Positions 16,268 to 24,386 of a DNA stretch of 64,000 nucleotides are shown here, in pieces. Both the position numbers and the translations under genes were made by a program. How positions within the stretch are numbered: the stretch's first letter is position 1; every line of letters starts with the position of its first letter. Source of the stretch: Lachnospiraceae bacterium (GTDB taxonomy: Bacteria > Bacillota > Clostridia > Lachnospirales > Lachnospiraceae). The notes under the pieces were generated by a model. It was not told the DNA's origin and did no database searches. It saw nothing but the letters and a program-made list of their open reading frames with translations. The stretch is taken from contig JAFYAS010000040.1 of the NCBI GenBank assembly GCA_017540605.1, positions 56,361 to 120,360 of the forward strand, read 5' to 3'.

Positions 16268-17164
16268 GTGAAAAAAAGAGAAACTAAGGGTTTACTGATG
16301 ATCATTGCGACACTTTTGATGATGGCATTGTTTATTGGCTCAGGAAGTGTAGCCTATGCGAAAAAAGGCGGATTCAAGCATTTGACATGGCAGGATCTTG
16401 ATAATGGGAAGGTTGTCAAGATAGGGGCGTATTCATTTAAGCAGGCAAATGGCGCTACGTATTATAAAAAGACGAACGCAGCGGGGGCATTTAAAAAGGC
16501 TCCTTTTTCCATCACATCAAGCTGTACTGACGGCAAGGTAGTATATTATATTGACAAAATGGAATTAAAGAAATATACATTGTCATCCGGTAAGATAGCT
16601 TCTGTTAAGAAGATTCCAAGATCACCAAAGGAAGATCCGCAGGATCCGGATAATGCAGCTGTGGATCATGTTAAGGGCAACAATATCTATATCTCAAGAA
16701 CCAGCTGGGGTGAGTGGGGCTATAGGACATTTATCTACAATATGAAGACCCAAAAGCTAACGAAGTCCTTCACAGGTGCTATTTCAATAGCTAAAGGAGA
16801 CTATGTGGTTCTTGATATGAAGTTCAGGACAGATGTTTCGACTGCGCCATATATTCTGTGCAAGATTTCAGGATCAACTCTTAAGAAGGTTAAACAGCTT
16901 TCACAAGCTGCTTTAAGCGTGAACATTGTAGGGAATAAGTTGTATTATATTGATTATTCAAATAAGAATATGTCAGCCGGTACATTTTATCGCTGTAATG
17001 TGGATGGAAGCAAGAAGGAAAAGCTTGGAAGTTTCAAATGCTCCAATAAGTATGGGATGATATCTGTTTCTGAGGTAACCTCAAAGGATTGCGTGCTTTA
17101 TATGGATGGAGCAAGTTATCGTTATAATTACAAGACAAAGAAGAAGACAAAACTCGCAAATTGA
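16268..17164 (+). CDS. Secreted repeat protein, paralogue 1
   Basis: A 298-residue exported protein with a signal peptide (KKRETKG, hydrophobic core, cleavage after AYA near residue 31). The mature part consists of short beta-strand repeats such as KVVYYIDKMELKKYTLSSGK, GNNIYISRTSWGEW and GNKLYYIDYS, the pattern of a DUF5050/beta-propeller-like sensor domain. The GTG start follows GGGAGGTTATTTATC. The next gene is a full-length paralogue with the same order of motifs; the two arose by tandem duplication. Function unknown; probably a surface-exposed ligand-binding or adhesin-type protein. Confidence 0.75.
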   Translation: MKKRETKGLLMIIATLLMMALFIGSGSVAYAKKGGFKHLTWQDLDNGKVVKIGAYSFKQANGATYYKKTNAAGAFKKAPFSITSSCTDGKVVYYIDKMELKKYTLSSGKIASVKKIPRSPKEDPQDPDNAAVDHVKGNNIYISRTSWGEWGYRTFIYNMKTQKLTKSFTGAISIAKGDYVVLDMKFRTDVSTAPYILCKISGSTLKKVKQLSQAALSVNIVGNKLYYIDYSNKNMSAGTFYRCNVDGSKKEKLGSFKCSNKYGMISVSEVTSKDCVLYMDGASYRYNYKTKKKTKLAN

Positions 17165-17183
17165 TATGTGAAGGTTATTTATC

Positions 17184-18107
17184 ATGAAGAAGAGAGATAA
17201 AAAGGGATTGTTGATGATCATTGTGGCACTTTTGGTGATTGCCTTGTTCATCGGCTCAGATAAAGAGGTTTATGCCAAGAAGAATGCTTTTAAAAGTTTT
17301 ACATGGCAGGAAGTTGAAAATGGAAAGATTGTAAAGGCTGGAGCGTATTCTTTTAAGCGGGTAGGTAGCTATACATACTTTAAAAAGACGAAATCTGCGG
17401 ATGCATTTAAGTTGGCTCCCTTCTCAATAATTGATTGTTCAACTAACGGAAAGATAGTATATTATGTTGACAATATGGTATTGAAGAAATATGTATTGTC
17501 ATCAGGAAAGCTATCATCTCTAAAAAAAATACCCAAATCTTCCAAGGAAGCTCCTCATGAGCCGGATAAATCTTATGTGTCGTATATAAGAGGCAATAAT
17601 ATCTATATCACGAGAAGCAGTTGGGGTGAATGGACTAACAGAACCTTTATCTATAACATAAAAACCAAAAAGCTCACGAAGTCCTTTGCCGGTACCATCA
17701 TTCTTGCAAAGGGAAAATATGTGGTGCTTGATATGCTGTTTAAATCAGGTGTTACCCCCGGTTCTATGCTTCTTTGCAAGATATCAGGCTCTACTCTTAA
17801 AAAAGTAAAAAAACTAACATCTGCGGGTCTTGGTGTTGATCTTGTCGGGAATAAATTATATTATCTTGAGTATACAGACAAGAAAAAGGGTGATGGCTAT
17901 ACCTACTATGGTATGTCTGCGGGTACATTATATCGTTGCAATTTGAATGGAAGTAAGAAGAAAAAACTTGGTAGCTTCAAGGTTTCCGGGAATATCGGGC
18001 AGTTATTTGTTTCTGATATTACTTCAAAGAATTGTACTGTTACATTGAATAGTGATAGATACAGATATAATTATAAGACAAAGAAAATGACAAAGCTCGC
18101 AAAATGA
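17184..18107 (+). CDS. Secreted repeat protein, paralogue 2
   Basis: A 307-residue paralogue of the preceding gene, alignable over its whole length: the same signal peptide pattern (KKRDKKG...VYAKK), the same NNIYITRSSWGEW and TFIYNIKTKKLTKSF blocks and the same C-terminal YRYNYKTKK. It has an extra ~9 residues around GDGYTYYGMS that the first copy lacks. The gap between the genes is only 19 nt and reuses the GAAGGTTATTTATC leader, so they form one operon ended by the terminator at 18133. Divergence between the copies suggests an old duplication with separate ligands. No known function. Confidence 0.75.
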   Translation: MKKRDKKGLLMIIVALLVIALFIGSDKEVYAKKNAFKSFTWQEVENGKIVKAGAYSFKRVGSYTYFKKTKSADAFKLAPFSIIDCSTNGKIVYYVDNMVLKKYVLSSGKLSSLKKIPKSSKEAPHEPDKSYVSYIRGNNIYITRSSWGEWTNRTFIYNIKTKKLTKSFAGTIILAKGKYVVLDMLFKSGVTPGSMLLCKISGSTLKKVKKLTSAGLGVDLVGNKLYYLEYTDKKKGDGYTYYGMSAGTLYRCNLNGSKKKKLGSFKVSGNIGQLFVSDITSKNCTVTLNSDRYRYNYKTKKMTKLAK

Positions 18108-18132
18108 TGTGCGTATATTGAAATTATAAATG

Positions 18133-18176
18133 CCGCTAAGAGGATCAAAAAAAGATTCGCTTAGCGGTATTTTTTT
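18133..18176 (+). terminator. Intrinsic terminator
   Basis: Stem CCGCTAAG / CTTAGCGG (18133-18140 and 18160-18167) followed by a run of seven Ts, 25 bp after the second paralogue. Confidence 0.85.
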
Positions 18177-18207
18177 AATAATGATTCAATCACGACGAAT
18201 TTTTTCG

Positions 18208-18236
18208 TTGAAAACATGTATGCTATATGATAGTAT
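18208..18236 (+). promoter_or_regulatory. Sigma-A promoter of the acidic secreted protein
   Basis: TTGAAA at 18208-18213, 17-nt spacer, TAGTAT at 18231-18236; the gene starts 49 bp downstream after GAGGAGGGG. Confidence 0.6.
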
Positions 18237-18284
18237 CATTATGATGTCGAAAATTTTTTCCTATTTGACGAGGAGGGGTTTATT

Positions 18285-19160
18285 ATGTACAAAATCAAAG
18301 GTAAAAAAACATGCTTGATTCTTAGTTGTGCGATGATATTATCGTTGTTTTCTGTTAATGTCAAGGCGACTGATATTACTGATCCGAATTATTACGATAA
18401 TATCGATGAGAACAATACTACAACAGAAGAATACAACACTGACGAAGATTATGAGGATTATGAAGACTACGACGATGACGAAGACTACGAAGATGATGAA
18501 GACTACGAGGATGAAGAGGAAGAAGAAAAGATTAGTAGCGCAACCAAGAAGAAATGGAAAAACAGCAAGCCTGTTATTAGCAAAGTAAAAGGTTATAGAG
18601 GCTATTATGCAAAAGGCAAGATTAAAAAGATAAAGGATGCTGTCAAATATGAAATTCAATACTCAACGAAAAAAAGCTTTAAGGGGAAGAAAACTAAAAC
18701 AATTACAGGTACTTCTTTTGCAATATATGATTTAAAAACAACCAAATATTATTGCAGAGTAAGAGCTATTTATGAATCCAATATAAAAAGCAAATGGAGT
18801 AAAGTGAAAATCTTCACACCTAAATGTGATTATTATAATGATCAAACAATATATGGCAATCCTTGGAAAGATGATTATAATTCAAATCATTATATTAAGT
18901 ATGTTGAAGTAAAAAATGGATATGCAAGGATTTATGGAGCTTTTTCTTGTAAGATTAACGGAAAAAAAGGATATTACAAATGGGTTACGGTTAAGGTTGC
19001 ATCTAATTGCAGATATACTGCAACCGAAGATTATCCTGAACGTGTTGAAAATGTAAATAAAGCTTCGGCTTTAAAAAGTATGAAAAAGGGAAGTTTTATT
19101 ACATTAACGATCAAGATTAAAAATAATAAGATTGTCAGATTTGATTTTTCTGCTGCATAG
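18285..19160 (+). CDS. Secreted protein with Asp/Glu/Tyr tract and Fn3-like domain
   Basis: A 291-residue exported protein: signal peptide to about residue 28 (ending VKA), a Thr/Asn segment, then a ~35-residue tract built from DEDYED-type units (residues ~50-83) with almost only Asp, Glu and Tyr. A fibronectin-III-like domain follows (KPVISKVKGYRG ... YEIQYSTKKSFKG ... KYYCRVRAIYES ... WSKVKIFTPK), a form common in Lachnospiraceae surface proteins, and then a small C-terminal beta domain of about 95 residues. The gene is visibly more AT-rich than its neighbours and uses AAA/AAT codons heavily, suggesting acquisition or low expression. The acidic tract may bind cations or act as a spacer. Function unknown. 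Confidence 0.75.
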   Translation: MYKIKGKKTCLILSCAMILSLFSVNVKATDITDPNYYDNIDENNTTTEEYNTDEDYEDYEDYDDDEDYEDDEDYEDEEEEEKISSATKKKWKNSKPVISKVKGYRGYYAKGKIKKIKDAVKYEIQYSTKKSFKGKKTKTITGTSFAIYDLKTTKYYCRVRAIYESNIKSKWSKVKIFTPKCDYYNDQTIYGNPWKDDYNSNHYIKYVEVKNGYARIYGAFSCKINGKKGYYKWVTVKVASNCRYTATEDYPERVENVNKASALKSMKKGSFITLTIKIKNNKIVRFDFSAA

Positions 19161-19206
19161 TGTCAGTGGAAGTCATAATATTGGACAATGTATAAAAGTG
19201 TTATAA

Positions 19207-19246
19207 AACAGCTCTCTTGCAGTGCAAGGGAGCTGTTGCTTTTTTT
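19207..19246 (+). terminator. Intrinsic terminator
   Basis: A 15-bp stem with one mismatch (19207-19221 with 19223-19237, AACAGCTC...GAGCTGTT) and a T-run at 19239-19246. Confidence 0.85.
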
Positions 19247-19270
19247 AAACCTACCGAATTCGGTAGGTTT
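19247..19270. promoter_or_regulatory. 24-bp perfect palindrome
   Basis: AAACCTACCGAA is followed directly by its exact reverse complement. The palindrome sits between the terminator of the acidic protein gene and the end of birA. It may be the terminator stem of birA on the other strand or a protein-binding site; no T-run follows on either side. Confidence 0.6.
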
Positions 19271-19305
19271 GTGTGAAAGTCATGCTTAGCGGTATAATTT
19301 TCTTC

Positions 19306-20292
19306 TTACACATACCCATAAATCCCTCTCACAGATACCTCTCCGGAGATGATCTCCTTCCTTGTGCCGTCAGAGGTTTCAACGATGAGAGCGCCTCTGT
19401 CATTTATTCCCATGGCCTTTGCATGCCATTCTTTATTGTTCTCGATGATCATGATCTCGCGGTTAATATTTACAAGCATGGAGTTATATTCATCTAATAG
19501 ACCGCTCATGTCTTGGGTTTTTAAATATATTTCGTAATACCTACCGAGGTGGTGCATCACAATAGCCACAAGCTCGGCGCGGTTCACATTTGTTCCGTAG
19601 GAAAGATAAAGAGAGGTAGCGATATCTGATATCTCGGTATCAAAATGTTTTGTGTTGGCATTTATCCCTATACCGATCACTACATCCTTGATGTAATCTG
19701 CTTCCGTGGTCATTTCTGTGAGGATTCCGCATATCTTTTTGCCCCCTACCACCACATCATTGGGCCACTTGATGCAACAATCTTTGTTTTTCGGAAAAAG
19801 CTCTTTTATCGCTTTCGTGATGGCCATTGCAGCAATAAGGGTAAGCATAGATGCATTTAACACATCTATATCGGGTTTTAGGAGCAGTGACATATAGATG
19901 GATTCTTTAGGCGGTGATATCCAGACTCTGCCTCTTCGCCCTTTTCCGGCTGTCTGTTCTTCAGCTATTACAAGGGTTCCGGAGGGTTTGCCTTCTGCGG
20001 AGAGTGCCTTTGCTCTGATATTTGTTGAATCTGTTTTGGGATAGTAGCAGATATCCTTTATAAAGCCTGTCTTTAGGTAAGATTTTATGACATCAGCTGT
20101 CAAAAGGTCGGGAGAGGACAAAAGGCGATATCCCTTGTTGTTGACAGACTCTATATCGTAGCCCATGTTCTTTAATGAATTGATGTGCTTCCAGATAGCA
20201 GTTCTTGAAACGCCCAGCTTTTCGGAGATTTCCTGTCCGGAAAGGAAATCCTCAGTATTATTCAGCAATGTAAGAATATCATCTCGAATCAT
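19306..20292 (-). CDS. birA: Biotin ligase / biotin operon repressor BirA
   Basis: A 328-residue bifunctional protein. An N-terminal winged helix (residues ~1-60, LSGQEISEKLGVSRTAIWKH) makes it the regulatory class that represses biotin genes. The catalytic core activates biotin to biotinyl-AMP and attaches it to carboxyl carrier proteins: TDSTN, EEQTAGKGRRGRVW (the ATP/biotin loop), SLLLKP and IKWPNDVVVGGKKICGIL, followed by the small C-terminal SH3-like domain. The gene is transcribed alone. No biotin operator was identifiable here. Confidence 0.95.
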   Translation of the reverse strand: MIRDDILTLLNNTEDFLSGQEISEKLGVSRTAIWKHINSLKNMGYDIESVNNKGYRLLSSPDLLTADVIKSYLKTGFIKDICYYPKTDSTNIRAKALSAEGKPSGTLVIAEEQTAGKGRRGRVWISPPKESIYMSLLLKPDIDVLNASMLTLIAAMAITKAIKELFPKNKDCCIKWPNDVVVGGKKICGILTEMTTEADYIKDVVIGIGINANTKHFDTEISDIATSLYLSYGTNVNRAELVAIVMHHLGRYYEIYLKTQDMSGLLDEYNSMLVNINREIMIIENNKEWHAKAMGINDRGALIVETSDGTRKEIISGEVSVRGIYGYV

Positions 20293-20326
20293 TTTTGTAC
20301 CTCGAAATTGTAATCATAGAATGATC

Positions 20327-20354
20327 AAAGGGGCAAAAAAAACTTTGCCCCTTT
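20327..20354 (-). terminator. Hairpin after the C39 peptidase gene
   Basis: An 11-bp perfect stem AAAGGGGCAAA / TTTGCCCCTTT with a short loop. On the minus strand it follows the peptidase gene by 40 bp and precedes birA. The T-run is in the loop rather than after the stem, so termination efficiency is uncertain. Confidence 0.5.
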
Positions 20355-20394
20355 AACTTAATCTATGATAGCATAGCGCCTTTTTTATTTCAAT

Positions 20395-21246
20395 CTATAA
20401 TTGATATCCCCACAGATTCTTGATCTGCGACTCGATATCTGAGTACTGCCACTTCTTAGCTGAATTTACTCTGCTGTTGGGATCGTTGACGGTGATTCCT
20501 TCATCATCGATACCGGTAAGTACTATGAAATGTCCTGTGCTTGTGAAGTCGCCGGGGCCTACGATGCAGATGATGGGATGACCTTCCTTAAGCTCCTTTG
20601 TAACGATATTCTCATCAAGTGAAAGCTCTGAGGCCTTAAGACCAAGCTTTTCTGCGCCTTCTGACATAAGAGCCCATTTGGTTCCGTGTCCCTTTACGCA
20701 GTATCTGTTCTCCTTTGCGAACTCAGCAAGCTTTATGGGAGTCATTGTTTTATCATTTAAGAGGTGGCTTGCTACCATAGAAAGGCAGGTAGGACCGCAG
20801 CCTGTATAACCGATCTTGCCACTGCCGTAATCGTAGTAGCCCCATCTGTCATCCCACTGCATAAGAAGGGGAACCTCATTTTCTACATCCTCTGAAAGAG
20901 CTTCGTCAGTATAAGAATCTTTCTTCATAGGGTAGTTGCAGATATAGTCATAAAGCTCAGGCTTTTTACCAACGATATTTAAAAGGTCATCGGGGAAGTC
21001 TTTTTCTGAAAGACTATTGTTTTCCAAATAGTCAACAAACTCCTGAGGATAAACTCTTTCCTCTTTGTCGAAGAGTAAATCTCCGTAGCCGGTAATATCC
21101 ATGAAAGAGGGAAGATCGATATAATATGATAAATGCTTAACAAACTGTGCGCCGAGAAAAATGATAACTGCGATGTCTGCCAAAAAGATAAGCTGTAACA
21201 ATCTTTTTTTCATTTTGTATCTGGGGGATTTCTTTATTCTTGTCAT
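20395..21246 (-). CDS. Membrane-anchored C39-family cysteine peptidase
   Basis: A 283-residue protein with one N-terminal membrane anchor (residues ~12-35) and an extracellular papain-fold domain of the peptidase C39-like family. GYTGCGPTCLSMVASHL carries the nucleophile Cys150 with the oxyanion-hole Gln/Gly surroundings (LMQWDDRWG upstream), GHFIVLTGIDDEGITVNDPNS gives His239 and the third-position Asn/Asp. Such proteins cleave peptides at the surface or in the wall; there is no ABC-transporter domain, so it is not a bacteriocin exporter. It is monocistronic. Substrate unknown. Confidence 0.87.
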   Translation of the reverse strand: MTRIKKSPRYKMKKRLLQLIFLADIAVIIFLGAQFVKHLSYYIDLPSFMDITGYGDLLFDKEERVYPQEFVDYLENNSLSEKDFPDDLLNIVGKKPELYDYICNYPMKKDSYTDEALSEDVENEVPLLMQWDDRWGYYDYGSGKIGYTGCGPTCLSMVASHLLNDKTMTPIKLAEFAKENRYCVKGHGTKWALMSEGAEKLGLKASELSLDENIVTKELKEGHPIICIVGPGDFTSTGHFIVLTGIDDEGITVNDPNSRVNSAKKWQYSDIESQIKNLWGYQL

Positions 21247-21414
21247 AATGGATCACTCCTTCCAAAACTAACCAACAACTTTCTGATGAACTTATCCTAC
21301 CACAAAGAAAGAGATCATTTATTGAGGATATCGGGAGATTTCTTTGTGAAAATGTCACGGAATTCTTACGGAAAAATGAAAGGATGTTAAGAAACTGTGA
21401 TATCATTTTTCGTG

Positions 21415-21443
21415 TTTACACATTTACATTTATAATGTATAAT
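21415..21443 (+). promoter_or_regulatory. purA promoter
   Basis: TTTACA at 21415-21420, 17-nt spacer, TATAAT at 21438-21443. The 75-nt leader to purA holds a small AAACGG / CCGTTT hairpin before AAAGGAG; no PurR box or riboswitch was recognised. Confidence 0.75.
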
Positions 21444-21518
21444 AGGAAATGTCGGTCTGCGAAGACCCGTTTATTATCAAAGTCCAAAACGGAGAACCGT
21501 TTCTGAAAGGAGAATTCG

Positions 21519-22814
21519 ATGGTTACAGCAATCGTAGGTGCCAACTGGGGAGATGAAGGTAAGGGTAAGATCACTGATATGCTTGGTGAGAACTCTGATA
21601 TCATCGTTAGATTTCAGGGAGGAGCCAATGCCGGTCATACTATTGTCAATGATTACGGAAAGTTTGCTCTTCACACACTTCCTTCCGGAGTGTTTTATAG
21701 TCACACCGTAAGTATCATAGGTAACGGTGTTGCTCTTGATATACCCAAGCTCTTTAAGGAATACAATGAGATAGTGGAGAAGGGAGTTCCAAAGCCCAAG
21801 CTTTTGGTTTCTGACCGTGTACAGATGGTTATGCCTTATCATGTTCTTTTTGATACATTGGAGGAGGCAAGACTTGCAGGAAAGTCCTTCGGTTCGACAA
21901 AGTCCGGTATAGCACCTTTTTATTCAGATAAATATGCAAAGATCGGCTTCCAGGTTTCAGAGCTATTTATGGATGAGGCAGATCTTAAGGACAAGATTGA
22001 GAGAGTTATCGCACAGAAGAATGTGCTTCTTGAGCATCTTTATCATCATGAGAAGCTTACTGTAGAGGGAGTATATGAGACTCTTATGCAGTACAAGGAA
22101 ATGGTAAAGCCTTATGTATGTGATGTGTCAAAGTATCTTTATGATGCTATCAAGGAAGGAAAAAATATCCTTCTTGAGGGTCAGCTTGGATCACTTAAGG
22201 ATCCCGACCACGGAATCTATCCCATGGTAACATCATCATCAACACTTGCTGCATACGGCGCAATAGGCGCAGGTCTTCCTCCCTACGAGATAAAGAAGAT
22301 CGTGACAGTATGTAAGGCTTATTCATCAGCAGTAGGAGCAGGTGCATTTGTCAGCGAGATCTTTGGTGACGAAGCAGATGAGCTTAGAAGACGCGGTGGT
22401 GACGGCGGAGAGTTCGGAGCTACTACCGGTCGTCCCAGAAGAATGGGATGGTTCGACTGCGTTGCTTCAAAGTACGGTTGCCGTATACAGGGAACTACAG
22501 ATGTAGCGTTTACAGTACTTGATGTACTTGGATATCTGGATGAGATCCCTGTTTGCACAGGATATGAGATAGATGGAAAGGTTACCACTGATTTCCCTAC
22601 CACAGCAAGTCTTGAGAAGGCTAAGCCCGTGATAGAGAAGCTTCCCGGTTGGAAGTGCGATATCAGAGGTATCAAGAACTATGAAGACCTACCTGAAAAC
22701 TGCAGAAAGTACATTGAGTTTATTGAGGAGAAGATCGGCTTCCCTATCACCATGGTTTCAAATGGACCTGCGAGAAGCGATATTATTTACAGGAATAGCC
22801 CATTATCTAAATAA
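21519..22814 (+). CDS. purA: Adenylosuccinate synthetase
   Basis: Joins IMP and aspartate using GTP, the first step from IMP to AMP. A 431-residue protein with the P-loop-like VGANWGDEGKGKITD (catalytic Asp and Lys), the GGANAGHTI loop, LPSGV, GSTKSGIAPFYSDKYAK, LEGQLGSLKDPDHGIYPMVTSS and the GATTGRPRRMGWFD IMP loop. The QLGSL variant replaces the QG(A/T)xLD of many homologues. Strong ribosome binding site AAAGGAG, own promoter. Confidence 0.97.
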   Translation: MVTAIVGANWGDEGKGKITDMLGENSDIIVRFQGGANAGHTIVNDYGKFALHTLPSGVFYSHTVSIIGNGVALDIPKLFKEYNEIVEKGVPKPKLLVSDRVQMVMPYHVLFDTLEEARLAGKSFGSTKSGIAPFYSDKYAKIGFQVSELFMDEADLKDKIERVIAQKNVLLEHLYHHEKLTVEGVYETLMQYKEMVKPYVCDVSKYLYDAIKEGKNILLEGQLGSLKDPDHGIYPMVTSSSTLAAYGAIGAGLPPYEIKKIVTVCKAYSSAVGAGAFVSEIFGDEADELRRRGGDGGEFGATTGRPRRMGWFDCVASKYGCRIQGTTDVAFTVLDVLGYLDEIPVCTGYEIDGKVTTDFPTTASLEKAKPVIEKLPGWKCDIRGIKNYEDLPENCRKYIEFIEEKIGFPITMVSNGPARSDIIYRNSPLSK

Positions 22815-22825
22815 GAGGATAGTCT

Positions 22826-23266
22826 ATGCGTTACAAGGTAAAGAAAAAGCCTGCTACGAGAATTGCATACAGACTTCTTGGTTTGATGTTCATTCTTATT
22901 GCTTTAGCTGAGGTGTGGGCGGTGTTCCATATGATCTCGGGTGGTAAGGTTTTGCTTATCATGATGGCGGTATTTTTGATCATTTATGGTGGCTATCTGA
23001 TAAAGATGTCCTTTAGGCGACAGGCCTACGATATCACCTATGTCTTTGAAGAGCCGGGGATGCGTATCATCCACAGACGTGGAGTAGAGAGACTTCCCTA
23101 TTCTGAGGTCGAAGATGTGGAGATCATTGCTCCCAATCCCGATATGGAATATCGTATATTGAAGCTCAAGATAAAGAATATAGTATATGTTATTCCGTTT
23201 TCCCACAGTGTGGAGCTTGCGGAATCCATATTCCAGTATATCTATGACAGAGTAGAGTGGAAATAA
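22826..23266 (+). CDS. Two-span membrane protein with PH-like domain
   Basis: A 146-residue protein with two adjacent hydrophobic helices (residues ~15-36 and ~42-60) followed by a soluble beta-rich domain (AYDITYVFEEPGMRIIHRRG, LPYSEVEDVEII) that looks like a bacterial PH/YdbT-type fold. It starts 11 nt after purA with a GAGG site and is probably co-transcribed. No specific function is evident. Confidence 0.65.
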   Translation: MRYKVKKKPATRIAYRLLGLMFILIALAEVWAVFHMISGGKVLLIMMAVFLIIYGGYLIKMSFRRQAYDITYVFEEPGMRIIHRRGVERLPYSEVEDVEIIAPNPDMEYRILKLKIKNIVYVIPFSHSVELAESIFQYIYDRVEWK

Positions 23267-23272
23267 GAATAA

Positions 23273-23316
23273 AGGGTCAGACCCCCTTACGATTTGTCGT
23301 AAGGGGGTCTGACCCT
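23273..23316. terminator. 20-bp perfect hairpin between convergent genes
   Basis: A 20-bp perfect inverted repeat (23273-23292 / 23297-23316) with a TTTG loop; the arm begins AGGGTCAGACCCCC. It can end transcription from both sides although it has no long T-run. The GGGTCAGACCCC core resembles REP-type palindromes known in other bacteria. Confidence 0.75.
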
Positions 23317-23341
23317 GTTTATGCGCAGGCAAAAAACTTTT

Positions 23342-24247
23342 TTATCTTTGTTTTTTTGGCAGCTGTGCGATAATGATGGCCGCAAATACCAGCACACATC
23401 CCCAAAGCTCCTTTGTAGACAAGCCCTGCTTAAGTATAAGCCATCCGAAAACCGCAGCAAATACTGATTCAAGGCTGAACAGTAGCGAGGCCAGGGTGGG
23501 CTCTACCTTTTTTTGTGCGATATTTTGAAGAGTATAGCCTACACAGCTTGAAAAGATCGCAGCATATAAAAGTGGGATCAAGGCGTTGGGATCAGAGAGT
23601 GTCTTAGCCCAAGTCTCTACTCCGTGAGGGATGATATCGGTAAATATCATAACCACAGCACCCGTTACTCCGCAGGCGAAGAATTCAATCGTTGACATCC
23701 TGATCACATCGCAGGATTTCGAGTAGTGATCCACAGATAATATCTGCAATGAAAAAACAAAAGCGCAGGCAAGCACCAAAAGGTCAGAGGGGGCAAATGC
23801 TTCATAGTCGCCCATGCAGAGCATATAAAGCCCCACAAGGCTTATTAACACGCCTAACCATATATTTATACCTATTGGATTCTTAAAAAGAAAATGGCTG
23901 ATAATAGGCACGATAATGATATACATAGCGGTGAGAAAGCCTGCTTTTCCTGCCGAGGTTCCAAGGGTTATTCCCATTTGCTGTAATAGCGAGGCGAGAT
24001 AGAGAAGTATGCCACAGATCACTCCCGAAAGCCATAGTCTTGATAGTTCTTTTCCCTCAGGTTTTTTCTTTCCGGTTCTTTTATCATTTGCATATATCAC
24101 AGGAAACATGCATATCGAGGCTATTAAAAACCTCACTGCCGTGAAGGTATATGCACTCATATAATCCCCACTTTTGCTCTGCGCCACAAAGGCAAGTCCC
24201 CATATAAGGGCTGTGAGTACAAGGAGGAAGGAATATTTAAGTTTCAT
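23342..24247 (-). CDS. EamA/DMT-superfamily transporter
   Basis: A 301-residue protein with about ten transmembrane helices in two EamA repeats. Typical pieces are LIWGLAFVAQS at the start, TAVRFLIASICMFPV, and in the second repeat YAAIFSSCVGYTLQNIAQKKVEPTLASLLFSLESVFAAVFGWLIL. Members of this drug/metabolite transporter superfamily move amino acids, metabolites or drugs; the substrate cannot be read from sequence. Monocistronic, convergent with the purA unit. Confidence 0.92.
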   Translation of the reverse strand: MKLKYSFLLVLTALIWGLAFVAQSKSGDYMSAYTFTAVRFLIASICMFPVIYANDKRTGKKKPEGKELSRLWLSGVICGILLYLASLLQQMGITLGTSAGKAGFLTAMYIIIVPIISHFLFKNPIGINIWLGVLISLVGLYMLCMGDYEAFAPSDLLVLACAFVFSLQILSVDHYSKSCDVIRMSTIEFFACGVTGAVVMIFTDIIPHGVETWAKTLSDPNALIPLLYAAIFSSCVGYTLQNIAQKKVEPTLASLLFSLESVFAAVFGWLILKQGLSTKELWGCVLVFAAIIIAQLPKKQR

Positions 24248-24323
24248 TTTTATATCTCCATTTTTTCAAAATCACCTGCATAGTATATAGGGTTTCGCTG
24301 ATTTTTTCAACCGATTATTTAGT

Positions 24324-24352
24324 TTGCACCAAAATCGGAATTAAAGTATAAT
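24324..24352 (+). promoter_or_regulatory. Promoter of the flavoprotein-Nudix-hydrolase unit
   Basis: TTGCAC at 24324-24329, 17-nt spacer, perfect TATAAT at 24347-24352, 35 bp before the chosen start of the flavoprotein gene. Confidence 0.7.
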
Positions 24353-24386
24353 GATTATATATTCCATTGAAATTCGGAGAATAGCT

